Positions 25,501 through 40,500 of a DNA stretch of 64,000 bases are shown here, one piece after another. The DNA is from Apostichopus japonicus (Eukaryota > Echinodermata > Holothuroidea > Aspidochirotida > Stichopodidae), in contig NC_092570.1 in assembly GCF_037975245.1 (NCBI RefSeq), forward strand, positions 18,923,418 to 18,987,417, in the 5' to 3' direction. The notes under the pieces are model-generated. The model was not told where the DNA came from and did not search any database. It saw only the letters and a list, made by a program, of their open reading frames with translations. Position 1 is the stretch's first letter; every line of letters starts with the position of its first letter. The translations under genes were made by a program, and so were the position numbers.

Positions 25501-28500
25501 CTGTTACACTTTTCAATATATTCAGATTTGAAAATCTGCTTTTTCTCTGGTATGCTCCTTTAAGACTAATGACGTGAGCTCCTCAGTGCAGGACTAAATG
25601 TTAATGTTTACCCATTTTTAATTTGTTTGTTTGTATAAATACCAATAAACTCAACCTAAAAAATATGTTCTTTTTAACTTTCTGAATGGTTTACAACAAT
25701 ATCATCAAAATTAATTTTTGTGCCATTAAAAGTCATCTTCTTAGGAAATGCGCTAATCTTTTGTATTCAAGTAATACTGAGTTCTCCTCTGGAAAGCAGT
25801 GCTTCTGCACTGAGAAGGACTACCCTCATTAAAGATGACAATAATAAAAAAAAAATTAAAAAAAAAGTCTAAGTATGCAAAGGCACCGGTGAGAGAAATA
25901 ATCAGGAACCCCAAAAATATATTATATTTCAGAAGTTTTGACAACAGCACCATTTCAATCTCAGGCTTTCACCACACTCTACACAAGATTGAGATCGGGC
26001 AGGTTGACAGAAGAAAACCTTAATGACCCCTAGGTCGTGACCCCTGACCTTTTCTTCCTCCTCCTGGTATCTATATTTCTCACCTTTTTGAGTTGATCTA
26101 TCCTGTCCATTTCCTCCTTCAGTTGCCTCATTTCTCTTTTCACAGTAAAGTTTGATGACTGTTTTTCCGTCGCAGACTTATTGGTTGAAATACTGAAAGC
26201 TATCAAAATGAAAAACAAAAAAGTAATAAAAAACAGGCATTTTTATAATCATTTTATAACAAAATTTATACCGAGAAGCGGAAAGCTTTTAAATCACTGT
26301 TCATCCGCTAAAATGTGTGTGTGGATGTACCATTTATAAATAATGGTAACAAATGAAGTATAGTATCATATATGAATGTTAATATCATACTACATTATAA
26401 TGATGGCTAATAAAAGTTTCATGCAAAATAAGTTTTGGCTAGGAGGATTAAAATAAGAACACAAGTCAACATTTTTGTTCCTGTGTTTAACATTGTAAAA
26501 AAGGCGTTCCTCTGTAAAGAGGCATTATATACCATATCAGATATTATAAAAATATTTTAATACTTAAAAGTAAACAAAAGTTGACTGAAGAACTATATAT
26601 GAATTTGAGAGCAACAGAAATGCAATGCTAAATCTGATGTGATAGCGTAAGCTCATTTTTCCAGTGCTTTTGTTAATTTGTTCTCTATGTATATAATCAG
26701 AAATGTACACTTAATATTAAAAATAAACATGAAAACGTAAAGATCTTAAAACAAACAAGCAATGCCTGAAACTAAAAACCTCTGACCTTTTTGAATGTGT
26801 TTATATATTTTTGTGGTTGTTATCATTAATGAACTGGTTTGTTGTATTAAATTAGCCATAAATAGGTGTGAGATATTTTATAAACAAGTAAAATGAACTA
26901 TGAAAATAATCCATCATCACTGGGTGTATCTGTAACCTGAAGGAAACCGTCACAAACATCCTTTCCTTGCAAATCGAGAATCTAACTCCATTTCACTCAC
27001 AAACCACATTCCTACGAGTGTTGCATCTGTAATTCACACCAACTACTAACGCATTTGCACCATTGAGTAGGTATAATTATCCTACCCAGTTAATGGACAG
27101 AGTTACAAGAAAAAGCAATAAAAACCTTGGTGAAAATCAAAACTTTGTCTTACTTAATATTTGTGTCACATTTCCACCATGCAGTATTTACAATTAATTC
27201 CTTTTCTATCAAATTTACATCATCACACCTCACATAGTGGCACCAATACTTAACCCAGTATCACATTACCAAAAGTTTCCAAATATTGATTCTGTCTCAA
27301 CCATATCATCAACCATTATCTCAGTTCAAAAACATTGACCATCCAAAGGCCTTTTGTTTCTTTTTTAACAAACTTCAAATCCTGGTACTTTGAATAATAT
27401 ATTTTGTTTCTTTTTTAACAAACTTCAAATCCTGGTACTTTGAATAATATATTTAAGTCCAAACTCACAGGAACAGGAAACCTGCAGCATTTATTACCAC
27501 CGGATTATGAGAGAACCCATAACCACCATATTTTGAATGTTATTTCCCCCCCCCCCTACCCAATCCCCTATATTTCTTTCTTTGTTTCCTTCGGATCCCT
27601 TTGGTTCCGTTTGGGTTCCTCATTTCTTTTTTCGTGCCTAGGTAGAAACTAATGCTCACCAGATCTGGGTTTGATGCTACCAAAGGCAGAGTCAGCGTAA
27701 GTTTGAGACGGAGGAGGAGGGTTCCGAGAGGATGATGGGTTTGATGACGCAGAAGAGGCGGTTGAACTCCGGCCAGAGGACCGGCCTCCCGAGTTCCTCC
27801 TCTCGTTCGCTATCGATGACTTCGGAGCGCCCGTGGTGGAAGCAGGGGGTCCTGTTTTAGTAGTTCGCTGTAAGACAAGAGAACACGATTATAATATTTA
27901 GAATGCATATCGAAATAGAATAATATAATTTACACAATGAATCAATTGTAAATGCAAACGTCAAAATATTTTTTTAGATGAACCTTTTGTAGATAAAGAA
28001 GAACCAACATCTAACCCTTCAAACTTACTTCAACATATTAAGGTTGGTTTAATTCCAGAGGATGAGATTTCAGTTTTTCATGGAAGGAGTGGCAGTATAA
28101 GAGGTACCGATGTGCTACACTATAGTCAAGAACATTTATATCAGTTTTTTTAATTTTAATTTTTTTGACTGTAGGATCCCTGGACATGGCTCTCATGCAG
28201 TCATTGCAAACAAGTTTAAAGATGCAACAGGGTTGTAGGTTAAAGTTCATCGGGTTCAAAAGTGGTACGTCCATCTCTACTTTCCCACTGCGACACCGCA
28301 ATATATTCCTCATACTTATTGTGCCAGAGTATTAGATGCTTGCCATATTAAACAGGTTTGTTTACCCCTATATTCCCCCATTTTGAGGTGGTTAACTTCC
28401 TCCAGTATCTAAAGTACTTCATTCCTCCAAACATTCCCCTATAACACCAATTGGTACATCCCATCTGTAGCAACGTTTGTGGCAAAACAGGTTTTGTTTA

Positions 28501-31500
28501 CCCGCATATAATCCCCCAGTTTTGAGGTGTTAAATTCCTCCAGTATCTAAAAATCTTCATTCCTCCAAACATTCCCCTATACCACCAACATCATCCCACC
28601 TGTACCAGTGTTTGAGGGAAAATTCCGCCTCACGCCCCATCCCACCCCACTATACCTTGTTACACAATGGTACATTCTTGATGCTAAGTATTAAAGGTTT
28701 GTACCTTTACATAGATTATAACTTATAATGGTACCTTCATGTTGCTAAGTATTAAAGGTTTGTATAATGGTACATTCTTGTTGCTAAGTATTTAAGGTTT
28801 GTACCTTTACATAATTTATAACTAAAAATGGTACATTCTTGTTGCTAAGTATTTAAGGTTTGTACCTTTACATAATTTATAACTTATAATGGTACATTCT
28901 TGTTGCTAAGTATTAATGGTTTGTACCTTTACATAATTTATAACTTATAATGGTACATTCTTGTTGCCTTTACAAAGTTTATAACTTATAATGGTACATT
29001 CTTGTTGCTAAGTATTTAAGGTTTGTACCTTTACATAATTTATAACTTATAATGGTACATTCTTTTTGCTAAATGTTAAAAGTTTGTACCTTTACATAAT
29101 TTATAACTTATAATGGTACATTCTTTTTGCTAAATGTTAAAAGTTTGTACCTTTACATATTTTATAACTTATAATGGTACATTCTTGTTGCCTTTACAAA
29201 ATTTATAACTTATAATGGTACATTCTTGTTGCTAAGTATTAAAGGTTTGTATAATGGTACATTCTTGTTGCTAAGTATTAAAGGTTTGTACTTTTACATA
29301 ATTTATAACTTATAATGGTACATTCTTGTTGCTAAGTATTAAAGGTTTGTACCTTTACATAATTTATAACTTATAATGGTACATTCTTTTTGCTAAATGT
29401 TAAAAGTTTGTACCTTTACATAATGTATAACTTATAATGGTACATTCTTGTTGCTAAGTATTAATGGTTTGTACCTTTACATAATTTATAACTTATAATG
29501 GTACATTCTTGTTGCTAGGGTATTAAAAGGTTTGTACCTTTACATAATTTATAACTTATAATGGTACATTCTTTTTGCTAAATGTTAAAAGTTTGTACCT
29601 TTACATAATTTATAACTTATAATGGTACATTCTTGTTGCTAAGTATTACAAGTTTGTACCTTTACATAATTTATAACTTATAATGGTACATTCTTGTTGC
29701 TAGGGTATTAAAAGGTTTGTACCTTTACATAATTTATAACTGCATCTTTCTGTTGCTGTTTGACCTTCTGTTTCTCTTCTTCCTTCTTACGTCTCGCCAG
29801 CTGGGCTTCGTGTCTCTCCAGGCTGACTGCGCTGCCACCTATCGTCCCTTCCGAAGACTTTCGCACCGGTCCGTTGGGCACAGATTTGGTAGGTCCGCTG
29901 GAGAAACATTAAAGTCGACATGGATGAAAAGATATTCGAAAAGAACGATAATGAAGAAAAAAAAAAAAAAAAGGACAAATATCAGATGATATCACTGTAA
30001 TTTTATCTCTAGGTCAGGGAAACACCTTTAATGATAAAAGGCCAAAGGTAAAGTGGCTGCGAATTCAAGCAAAACAGAGCACATTTTGGACAGTATTGTG
30101 ACTTGGATGATCTTTCGCACACGCTGTGAACACCATGCAAAGATGTACTTCATAAACACTGGCATCGCTTCATATGCATTGTACGTTTCTCAATGTCGTG
30201 GTCTGTTTTAGCAAATCTAGAAAATTTTTGTGAGTGACTGACTGGACAGTCTCATTAACTTCCCAACCAGGTGAAAAGCATAAAACAGTTACAGTGCAGA
30301 GATTGGTAACTTGGGTGATGGATGCTTGGGCTTGCAAATGTAAAAGAGAAGACTGGCAACATTTTCAAAGTGAGTTTTCAATTTTAGCATTGTCTCTGCA
30401 TTCTTAAGATGACAGTGCAGTAGGCGAAGCATCTTTGGCTTTAGACAACAAGCTCGGCAGATATTTTCATACATTGCTACAATCACCACTGCTCTTGATA
30501 ATTACCGAAACACCTAACTGATACTAGCATGCATAAAAACAAACATGGACTGAAGAGCGTTCTCTAGTCCCAGGCACTGGCTTTAAAATTCCACGTCAAA
30601 TGAAACCCCAAAAGGTAGCTAGTTGGTCGTCAAAGATTCAAGTAGCTGGTTGCGTTCGTAACCTGACATTACGTCAACATTATGTGAACACCACTACAGT
30701 TAAAGTTTGGCCACATTGTCATAACACCCATTTCCTAGTTCTAGCCTACTTTGCGTATATGAATCAGGGCTAATTTGTATATTTCACTAACTATCTATAA
30801 CTTATCAGCTACCTAACCTTCCCGTATCAGAAGCAATAAGTTATGGCATTTTTGGGGGGGGGGGGAACCAAAAAAGCACACATGCAATTTTGGTTGAGTC
30901 TGATAAAAAGGACAATTGAAAAGCAGGAGACACTCTTTGTAAAATACGAAACATCCTTAACAAAACCAAGCTTTAGACATTTTCAGTGCAAGACTGTAAT
31001 TTGCTGCAAGCACTCAACCAACGGCCTCACCGAAGGAAGCAGTCAATGAAAGAGACTGAGTCACACTTATTATTAGTAATTAAAACCACATGAGAGTTTG
31101 GGAAGATATGGAATAAAGTGTTTAGCATATCTTGTTTGACGTCAAACTTCGTGGGAAAGGGTAAAGAGAATGAGGAAGGGATGGAGGGGGGAGGGAAGGG
31201 GGAGGGAGGGAGGAGGAAAGAGTTTGAGTGGAATAGTAAGTAAAACTAAGAAGGGGAAACTAACTTCTGGACTGGATCTCGTAATGATGATGTTGAAGTT
31301 GCTCTTCTACCTTGATTCCTCAGTTGACTGTTTGGGAGGTTGGAAAAAGAGGATTGTTATTAAAAACCGAAACAGGGATAAAGAAATATCAAAATAAAGG
31401 AATAAATAAGAGGTGAAGAAGGAGGAAACTGATCTCCCTATCAGGAGAATAAATAAGGAATTTATGACAATCTTTAGAGATTTGGAAATGAAACAAAGTG

Positions 31501-34500
31501 CTCCATTTCATCAAATTTGTGGTTTCGGCATTAGATTTGATGCTTACTTGCTTAACTTGTTGACAAAGAGTCTTGGAGTTGCTGTAATTGCATAGAACAT
31601 CTCAACATCCCAAATTTTACTTCAAAATGAGGCTAAGCCACCAGCCAATGCAAGATGCAACTTCTTGAATAACACTTTTAAGTTCAATTATTTTTGAAAA
31701 GTGGACACTTCCTTCCTATTTTGGTTACCTAGAAGGCCACTGGGAATGGAACTATGATTTTAATATTATTCCTTTGTAAGTTTTACATTAACTTAACTAC
31801 TTATGATTTCACTTAGAATAAAAGCTATTTTTAATATATATACATATATGTTATTTTGCTAATATCTGACTTTCTTTTCAATTTCAATGTAATCATTACA
31901 CTACTGTTATCGTAGTTTGTCAACTGCGAACTCTATCGGAGTTGTGTCAACTGCAAGTTTGTTGGGCGGTGAATGTACTCTTGCTTTGTGAATCTTATGG
32001 ACAGAGCTTTGGAAACAGTTTAAAAATATTGCGAAATGCAAAACGCCTTAACTTGCTTAAAAGCGGGGATTTCCCTCTGTATTATCATGAATTAAAATGA
32101 TTTGAATCAATTCGAATATTCTAAAAGAAATCATCAATTGGAAGAACAAGTTCTACCGATTGAAGATTTATCTTACAGAACACAAAAAGTAGGAACATTG
32201 TTGAATAAAAACGAACCTAAATAGTTTCCATACATTTTTCTTGATAAATTATTCTAAAGAATTCTGTTGAACTTTCTTAACAATCTTAACATTAAATAGG
32301 TTAGAGTTGAATGTTTGGCCTTAGTTATATGGAAACATGGTGTTCTCTGAAATTTTAGTTAATGGTAGGAATAAATTGGTGATGGCATATAGAGCAAATA
32401 TTAAAGGATTTCAAAAATGGATATGGAAGGGTTCAAATTTATAAAGAAGGAGGGGGGAGTGGGTATGACTGAGGTTGAGAGAATACTACAGATTTGATTA
32501 GAGTTATAACGTTATGCTGGCATAATGGGATATAATAATATTCACTAAACAGGATAAAAGTGTGGTTAAAAATTCAACTAGGAAGAAGTGCAAGTGATTA
32601 CTAATTTGCAAGGTTAGGTAAATGGAAAGTTGTAAAAAGAGTTTTATGGTGATTGAAAACGGAACTACGAAATGCTGACTAAGTAATGGAAGGCAACTCG
32701 ACTGTATTTGAATAAACAAAACGCTGTAATCAGAAAGATTACAGCACACTTCAATGTGATAGATAACATGATAGTGGCTCAACTGAATACTGTAGCATTG
32801 CATGTGTGCACGTTTCATAGGTAAACGCTATCTTTGATTCTTCTCTACATGAAAGAAATCATCAAAAACAGATTCAAAGAGACAGAAATGAAGTATATAA
32901 AGAGTACATTTGAAATGTCATCTGCAATACAGCATGCAGAAGTGGCTAATATTTCCTTTAATGGTGATCTCGTTTTTGGTCAAATGTGCACTAGTCATTA
33001 TGAGTTCAACCTAATTAGCCCTCGCTTGGATTATACCCGGATAAAAAACGATGATTGTCCGGGTATCACATGATCTACAAAGTAACCAAAGCTGTCTTCC
33101 TTATCTTACTCCTGGAGCTCTTTTGTGAAGGTTTGTTCCTGCTGCAGCTGCTTCATTAACTAAGATGAGGAAGACAGCTTTGATTACTTCCTAGATCGTG
33201 TGATACCCGGAAGATTGCCATTTTTTGGGGGGCGGGTGTAAACCAAGCGAGGGCTAACCGGGTTTGAACTCGTAATGCAAACTTTATGAAATGACAAGTC
33301 AATACACTAATACCGTCCTAACAGGAACAATTTCAGACAACCTATCAACGGTTGTAAACGTTAAAATAAACCATGTACATTAGTCCAACAGTAAACTCCA
33401 TTGCTGACCAAACAAAAGCAAAAGGAGGGTTTGTACAGAAATTTCAGGAAATACCTACTTCCCCCTCCCCCTCCCTCCAAACCAGCCACCCCCCATCCAA
33501 CGACCCACATTCACAAATATTTTGACCATTCCATACATTTTGTAATTTTCCCATCCACTTTCATCCCTTTTCTACAATTCCAAAAGGTCAGCTGTTTTTT
33601 CAACCATTGCTTGAAACATCTCTCAAGGCTTTCAAGAATTAACAATGCAACACTGATTTTAATTCACTGCATCACCAACCACTACATTGCAAAGCAGACA
33701 TTCCTTTAACAACATCGTAAACACTGTCAAGTCCCATAATCCAGAATTACAACCTATTTTTTACAGAATATTTTAAACCAAAATAATTTTTTCCCCCTCC
33801 TATTCTATGAATTTTTGTTTTTTTAAACGTAACTAATGAACTTTTTTTTTTCACACCACATTTCAAGAAATGAGATAAAATTGTCAAAAACTTCTCAAAA
33901 ACTGTCAAACTTTTTGACATGTATTCAATACCGATGACAATTCATCTGTACCTATAAACAATTGAAGATGAAATTGATTAATTGGTAATGAGGCATTAAT
34001 CATATTAATAGGTATTTGATGTTCATGAGATGACAAGACCTAGGAATATTTATATACCATTTGACCATTGCTATCCAATTTGTGCCACAGCTGCCATCCG
34101 TTGATTGCAATAACTGCATACCTACCATAACAAACCCCAATCTGTTTCTCCTCTGGTCTGACTTTTCAGTTTTTGGAATAAAAAATTACTAGGGATTAAA
34201 ATTACTAACACTTCAATTCTCTCCTACAGATTATTTTGAAAATAACTGCTCCTAATTGGTTCTGTTAATAACACCTCTTTGCAAACAATATAACATACAG
34301 TATCATGGTTTACCTCACAAAGTAAGATTCCCGAGTTCTCTTATCGGTAATCATTCGTAAAGTTTTCTCTGGTAGCTAAAATAAATTTCTTTTGTAAATT
34401 TCTACATTAATGAGGTATTCAATAATCATCACAAATTGGCTAATACATAAGTTAAAAATGAAACATTACGAGCACCGAACAACATGTGTATGGTGCAAGT

Positions 34501-37500
34501 ATCTAAACAACATACTTTACATTCCACCAGTTTTGAAGTAACAATCGTCATTCTACCCTGTTTCCATATATAACCGTCACGCAACCAATGAGAAATCCCT
34601 TATACCAGCTGAACATCTCACCAGATGAATTCGAGTATACAGTATAATAGCCATGAATGAAACTTATACAGAACTTCTTCCAAATGAGCCCAAAATAGAA
34701 ATATATAAATGGTCTTTGACCAATCAAAATTTCCATGACCATATCCAGATGCGCACCTCCATACAATGCCCCAAAAAAAGGAAGAAAAAAAAAGAAAGAA
34801 GTTTTTTCCAACTTGAAGATCTTTTTCATCATAAGGTATGAAATTTTATAGCGTAACATGACTTAAGAATGCCAGGACTTGACTTGCTGGAGAGCTGGGT
34901 ACTTCATTGCTGCTTTGTGGATTTCTGTAATAATACAGAGGAATACAAAATGGGAGGCAGCAGAGGCATAAGCAGGATACTGTGTAATGAAGTAATAAAG
35001 CAGCTACGGAAGTTGAAGCTTCAAAGCAATAAGTAGATTGACATTTTGTGAAACTGGAGCAAGCTGTAAAAAGGAGAACTAAATTACCTTTGCACAAAAT
35101 CTGTTCCTATTTTAGTCTAGTATTGTATTATTACTTGGCAATGTAACTAAGATGTAGAAGGCAAACGGACGAAGATATGTGACTTATCTTAATATTCAAG
35201 ATGGAGACCACAACCTGAAATTTCTTCAAGTTCAAGGTTTATTGTAATATTTCTGTCAAAAAGATTCTCACTACACAAGCACTCTGTTTTGTAAACACTG
35301 TTTTGTAGACCTTTTTAAATAATTGCACAGGGTTTGCTCATCTTTGTAAGTTTATTCTGGGTTTTACAGCAAATATTTAGGGTTACTAAAATACCAGCGG
35401 CACATGGAGGTATTTTTTCAGTTGGGGGGAGGGGGGGGGGGGGGTGAGTTGTGGCTTCTTTGAAAATGAACTTGGCAATGTACATGTAGCTGGTATATCT
35501 TAAAGTAAATCTAATAATTAATATGAACTCAACTCAAAACTTTTCCCATGGAAATGCTGCAATCATCCATAAGAGAATTCCTTAATCCAAATGGGAAAGC
35601 TTAATTCCAAAAGCTTAATCCCCAATGGAAAAACTTAATCCCAAAGGAAGAGCTGAATTCCAATAGCATAATCTCAATGACTTTTAAGATGCATTTAAAT
35701 AAGAGATTGTAGATTGTTTCATTTTACTTACAATGAAACATCCCGATGAGAGTGCGGTTGCTCCATGATCGATCAGAACTTTGTTTAAATATCTATTTTT
35801 TGAGAATTCTCATGAGAGCAACATCATGCACTTCCTACTAGCAATTCCCCCAAAAATGTAGATATTTTCTGGCTACCATTCTAGTCACTGTACTTTATTG
35901 TTTACAGTATATAGAGCATAATATATGCATGCAATGCAATTATCATAAATGTTGGAATATAACTGCATAGCATCCGAGGCAGAGTTAAACAACCATTCTA
36001 TATACTGAAACTATTGCAACAGATTATCTAAACAATTGGTTTTCCACAGTTTTTATTTCTTTCATTTGTTTCTGCTCTTAACGACCACAAATAAACCTCT
36101 GATGAAGAATATTTTGTTTAATAGACATAACTAAAAGTTTTGCATTGTATAGGTTTTCTTGTGAAATGATCTATGCCACTTTCCCTGAGTCAATGCATTG
36201 AAAAGCCGTTACCTCTTTTTTAAGCTTAGGCACCAATTTCTCATATAGCTTGAAGTATTAGGCTACCAAATTTTCCACTATACTTTTGAACTAAAATAAA
36301 GAAAAGCAATCCAGTTTCTTTGTGGAAAGGATACATGAAATCCCTGACACTTGCCATAGATTTCATTTAAGATCACTTTCACACATTAACCAGCAAGCGA
36401 AGATGAAGGGGAAAATGAGATTATAAGTTTGAGCAAGTTGCCTAAAATGGAATTGATGAAGGATTCTAGTTCAACTGTTTTATTAAATTTTCAAAGTAAA
36501 TTTTTATAACCATCAGGGTGAGCATTCTGCTATAGGCATTTATCGCCATCGATGATATTACTTCACTTATTCATCACCAGCCATGACAGTTTGGAGTCGA
36601 GGTTACAACTTTGGATATGATGACAGTTTTAGTCGACGTAAAACTGCAAGGAGGGGGAGGTGGGCTATAAAGCAATCTCACTTCCACACAGCTATTACAA
36701 TTTATTTCTATTCTCAGCATCCTGTACGTCTACAGGCTCAAATCCATTTCCTACTGGACTACATAAAAAATACACAGAAAAGGATGCAGCAATATATAAC
36801 TGAGTGAGTATGGCTGGGGATGCATGGATATTACAGAAAAAGAGAGAGAGAGACATGAACAGAAGAGAAGGAACAAATATGTCTTGGGAGTTCTAGCAAA
36901 ATAAAACCCCTTCCTCACGTTAGCTTAGAATTCTTGGCTTTGTTGGTGGAATCTGTTGGCGTTACGCCAACTGTACCTCTCCGGACGACCTTCTTTCCAC
37001 TGAAACAGATAAAGAGGTTATTTTACATCATGCACGATTATGAAGTGAGGACTACGACTGTAATGTTTGACTTTTGCTGAGGTTGACACCATAAGGTTGC
37101 CAAAGCTCATGTATATGTAAAATCAACCATAATGAATATATTTGGTTCTTGGTAAGCGTGGGCTTCAGAGATACAACGATACCGGTGGGTAATAAGATGT
37201 TATGTTTACATATTTTGTAGTTTCACCTGTAAACATGCAGGTTAATTGACTTATAAACACCAACAACTATATATTATTTCTGTAGTGTCATACAAATCAC
37301 CTGATGTCACAACTCTTGGTTTTAATTTCTTTTCTCTTTTACCCTTTGTTAGTTTGCTACTGTTTCGTTATTCCTTCTGTTGTTTACCCCCCTTCTCCCC
37401 TCTCCTCCTTTGTTTGTCTTATTTACTTGGTTTATTGACAGTCAGCTTTGTTACCTGTCTCCAACCAGTTTTCATTCACATATAGCGAGTGTCACACCAT

Positions 37501-40500
37501 CGCATTATATCCCATCTCCTTTTCATTTTATTTTTCGATTTTTTGTTGTTGGTATAATCCTTTCTAGTTTTCTTTCAATTCTGTTTTTCAACCATGTTTT
37601 AGTTATTATAAAGTTATGTTATAGTACTATATTATTTGAATATAATTATATATATAATTGTATTAATATGATAATACTTTCTTATTTATTTATTTGGTTT
37701 ATAGACAGGTCAGTTGTGAAAGTTTCTTTACAATCTGGCTAGTTCAGTCTATGCATTAGACTTGCCTAAGTCGTCCAAACTATACAAAGATCATACCATC
37801 TACATTCAACCTTCAAGTTTACGTAAAATGAGCAGACACTTTTGTAAACTTCCATGTTCCAATCGACTGCTAACTTTTTTTTTCTTGGCAATTCTAAACG
37901 GCAACTTTCTTCCTCTTTCTTTCCTTTCTGCTTTCTTTGTTTTTTTTGTTTTGTTTTGTTTTGTTTATTTGTAGCTGTCTGAAATTTCCAGGAGATGAAC
38001 AATAGTTCTTGAAATTTAACAAAGAAACACAAATCAGAAATGATTCGACCATGAAGCGGTAGCCACATCAAGCATGAAGTCTAAACAGATAACAACACAA
38101 CCATCACTATGACACAACTTGACACAATGAAGAGTATACAGAATTGTCTACAAATATGGAAGCGAATTGAACACTGGTCACTTTGGTTCAAACTTAAACA
38201 AGCATTTTGTTGTCACCCCATATGTTTATATTTTCTGAGCCATCCTCTTCCTTTTGCCTAAAACTTAAAACACTTCCCCCAATGTTTTAGAACTAAGTTA
38301 GCGAGTGAGAGCGAACCTCCAGTACAGAGCTTTTAAAAACTTTGAGCAATTTTGTTACCATGCTAAAAATGTGGTTGTGAAGGAAGTTGTGATAATGATT
38401 TCAAAGGTCATTTGAGCTAAAAGAGAAAATTACCATGGCTTCAAAAGTTTCCTAGAAGGCAAAACTTTGCTTGCCTTCAAAAGTGCCTTTTCAAAATTAT
38501 GATAATCTTCCTTTCCAAGCTGCTTTTTTAATGCAATTTTGGCATGTCAATTTCAAACTCTTCAAATACTTCTACGAGCAAATGAGATGCTAGCTAAATG
38601 CATTTCACTTGTGTCTGCAAGCAAGTTTTAATTTTTGATGTCTGAAAGATTAAATCATAAAAATAGAGCAGCAGTTTTAGAATAGCACTGAAAAGTGGAT
38701 ATATGACAGAATGAATGGCTTAATTTCAATAGCTGTGGTTTTTTATTCTTCTCATCTACTTCTTCTTAATACGGACCAAGTCTATCGGTAACCTTAGATT
38801 TTTGCTTTATAGAGTAATCAAACTAGGCCGATTGCTTCAAAGAAAAGTTTTGCAAGAAAAGGATTCGTAGCAAATCGCCATAAAATCTAATACCAAGAAA
38901 ACAAATTGATGGGGGCCCAAAAAAAGGGAAGAAACATTAAAAATATATACAAGAATATAAATGATAACATAAGAAGCACTGGGGGAAGCAAAATAAATGT
39001 TGGAAAAAGCTGTAAAATTGAAATGAAACATTGCGACAATTAAAAATGTGTACAAGAAGTTTATGATGAAGCAAAATTAGAAATATTGAAGACACACCTG
39101 TATTGGTAGTGCAAACCGTAGTTGAAACTTCAAACAAAAGAATATTTTTTGATGTTCAAAATTTTTCAAAACAGAAAATGAGTAATTAATGCTTGACAAA
39201 GAAACATTTTTAGGCTTTAAGCAAAAAACTGAAATATCAGTTTTTAGTAAGACACAACATAAATGCACACTCTCCTTGTGTTTAGTATGAAGTGTTATAT
39301 ATACAGTGCCACCAGTAAAACCCTTGAGTGTGCTAGAAAGTCATATAAATGGTCACGCCTTGACAGCATTTTACTGCCAATTATAAAATAAGTTGGCCAG
39401 ACACACACACACTGTGACATTTTAATCTCGTTGAGATTTCTAAATGTCTGTGGATATGTTCGAGGGTCCGAACTGCCAGGAACATGCTCTCATCGGATAG
39501 TTCGTAATCAAAATTTTGGGACGGTATTCATTGACGTCTATCGGTGGGAGATTGTTGGTTGTGCAATCCTTTGAACTGTTCACTGTACAATGGATGATGT
39601 CGCTGCAGACAACTTTACAGTGATTTCAACAATCAGAATGAAACACTTTTGGTGGTCTTTGAAGCTGCTGATCTGCACTCAGGCCAGTGCAAGGTACAGA
39701 TTTGGCTTAAAGCTACCCGATACAGAGTTTGTGTTGTCGAATCTGTCAATCCCCCAACCTTTTAAAGAATTTTTTTTAAGGGCAGACCAACTATGTTCAA
39801 ATTAATGACCTGAGGTGTTCTCGTTACATCTGCCACACCCTTGTCATGACTGAAAAAGAATTCTTGAGCTACTGAGAATTTTTAAGTTGACTCTTTGTCA
39901 ACAAAATGACTTACACACCAGGTTAGTAACGTTATCTAATTCTTTATAATATCTAGTTTGATGACATCATGACGTTTAATCTTGAACGGGTAAAAGATGA
40001 CAAACAAAAAACTGTGAGAGAGCAGTCTGTTGGAAAATGATTGGGGTTGGTGACCTCAGATATCCAGAGATCAGTGGAAGGAAACTTAAAACATGAACTT
40101 GACTCGTTTCCAACCGAAACTACCATATCATGCTGTAGACTTGACTGAATAGGTCGAATTATAGATAGATGTACTAGCTGTCATTCTGGACACGTTCTGA
40201 AATGTAACATTCTATGATGATTTAATATTACAATCAGGCCAAGAGTTTCAAAATTTTAGGGCACAATGCCAGAGCATAAATATTTTGCTGACTAAAAAGC
40301 AACTTTGTACTTTCCTTGAACTAATACGAAAGTATCATTAATTTGCAGAATTTTTTTTTCTACCAGCAAATGGCAATATCCTCTGGCATTTCGCCAGTAT
40401 ATAGCTTTGATTCCAAGGCCTGACAAAGCTTACAAATGCAGCCCGTCAAGAAAGTGATTTACGCCCGAGTTGAGAAGATTTTCATTATCAGTGCTCATCA

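Larger units (their letters stand above)
29898..36918 (-). other. LRCH: LRCH intron, ~7 kb
   Basis: No exon supported. Holds a G/A-rich tract (31170-31215), a foldback element (32996-33277), an 18-bp degenerate repeat (35575-35690) and G runs at 30846 and 35429. ORFs of 60-100 codons here lack splice context or homology. Confidence 0.5.

Noticed and set aside
37380-37742. 120-codon hydrophobic ORF
   Set aside because: T-rich intronic sequence gives Phe/Leu/Ile-rich peptides by composition alone.
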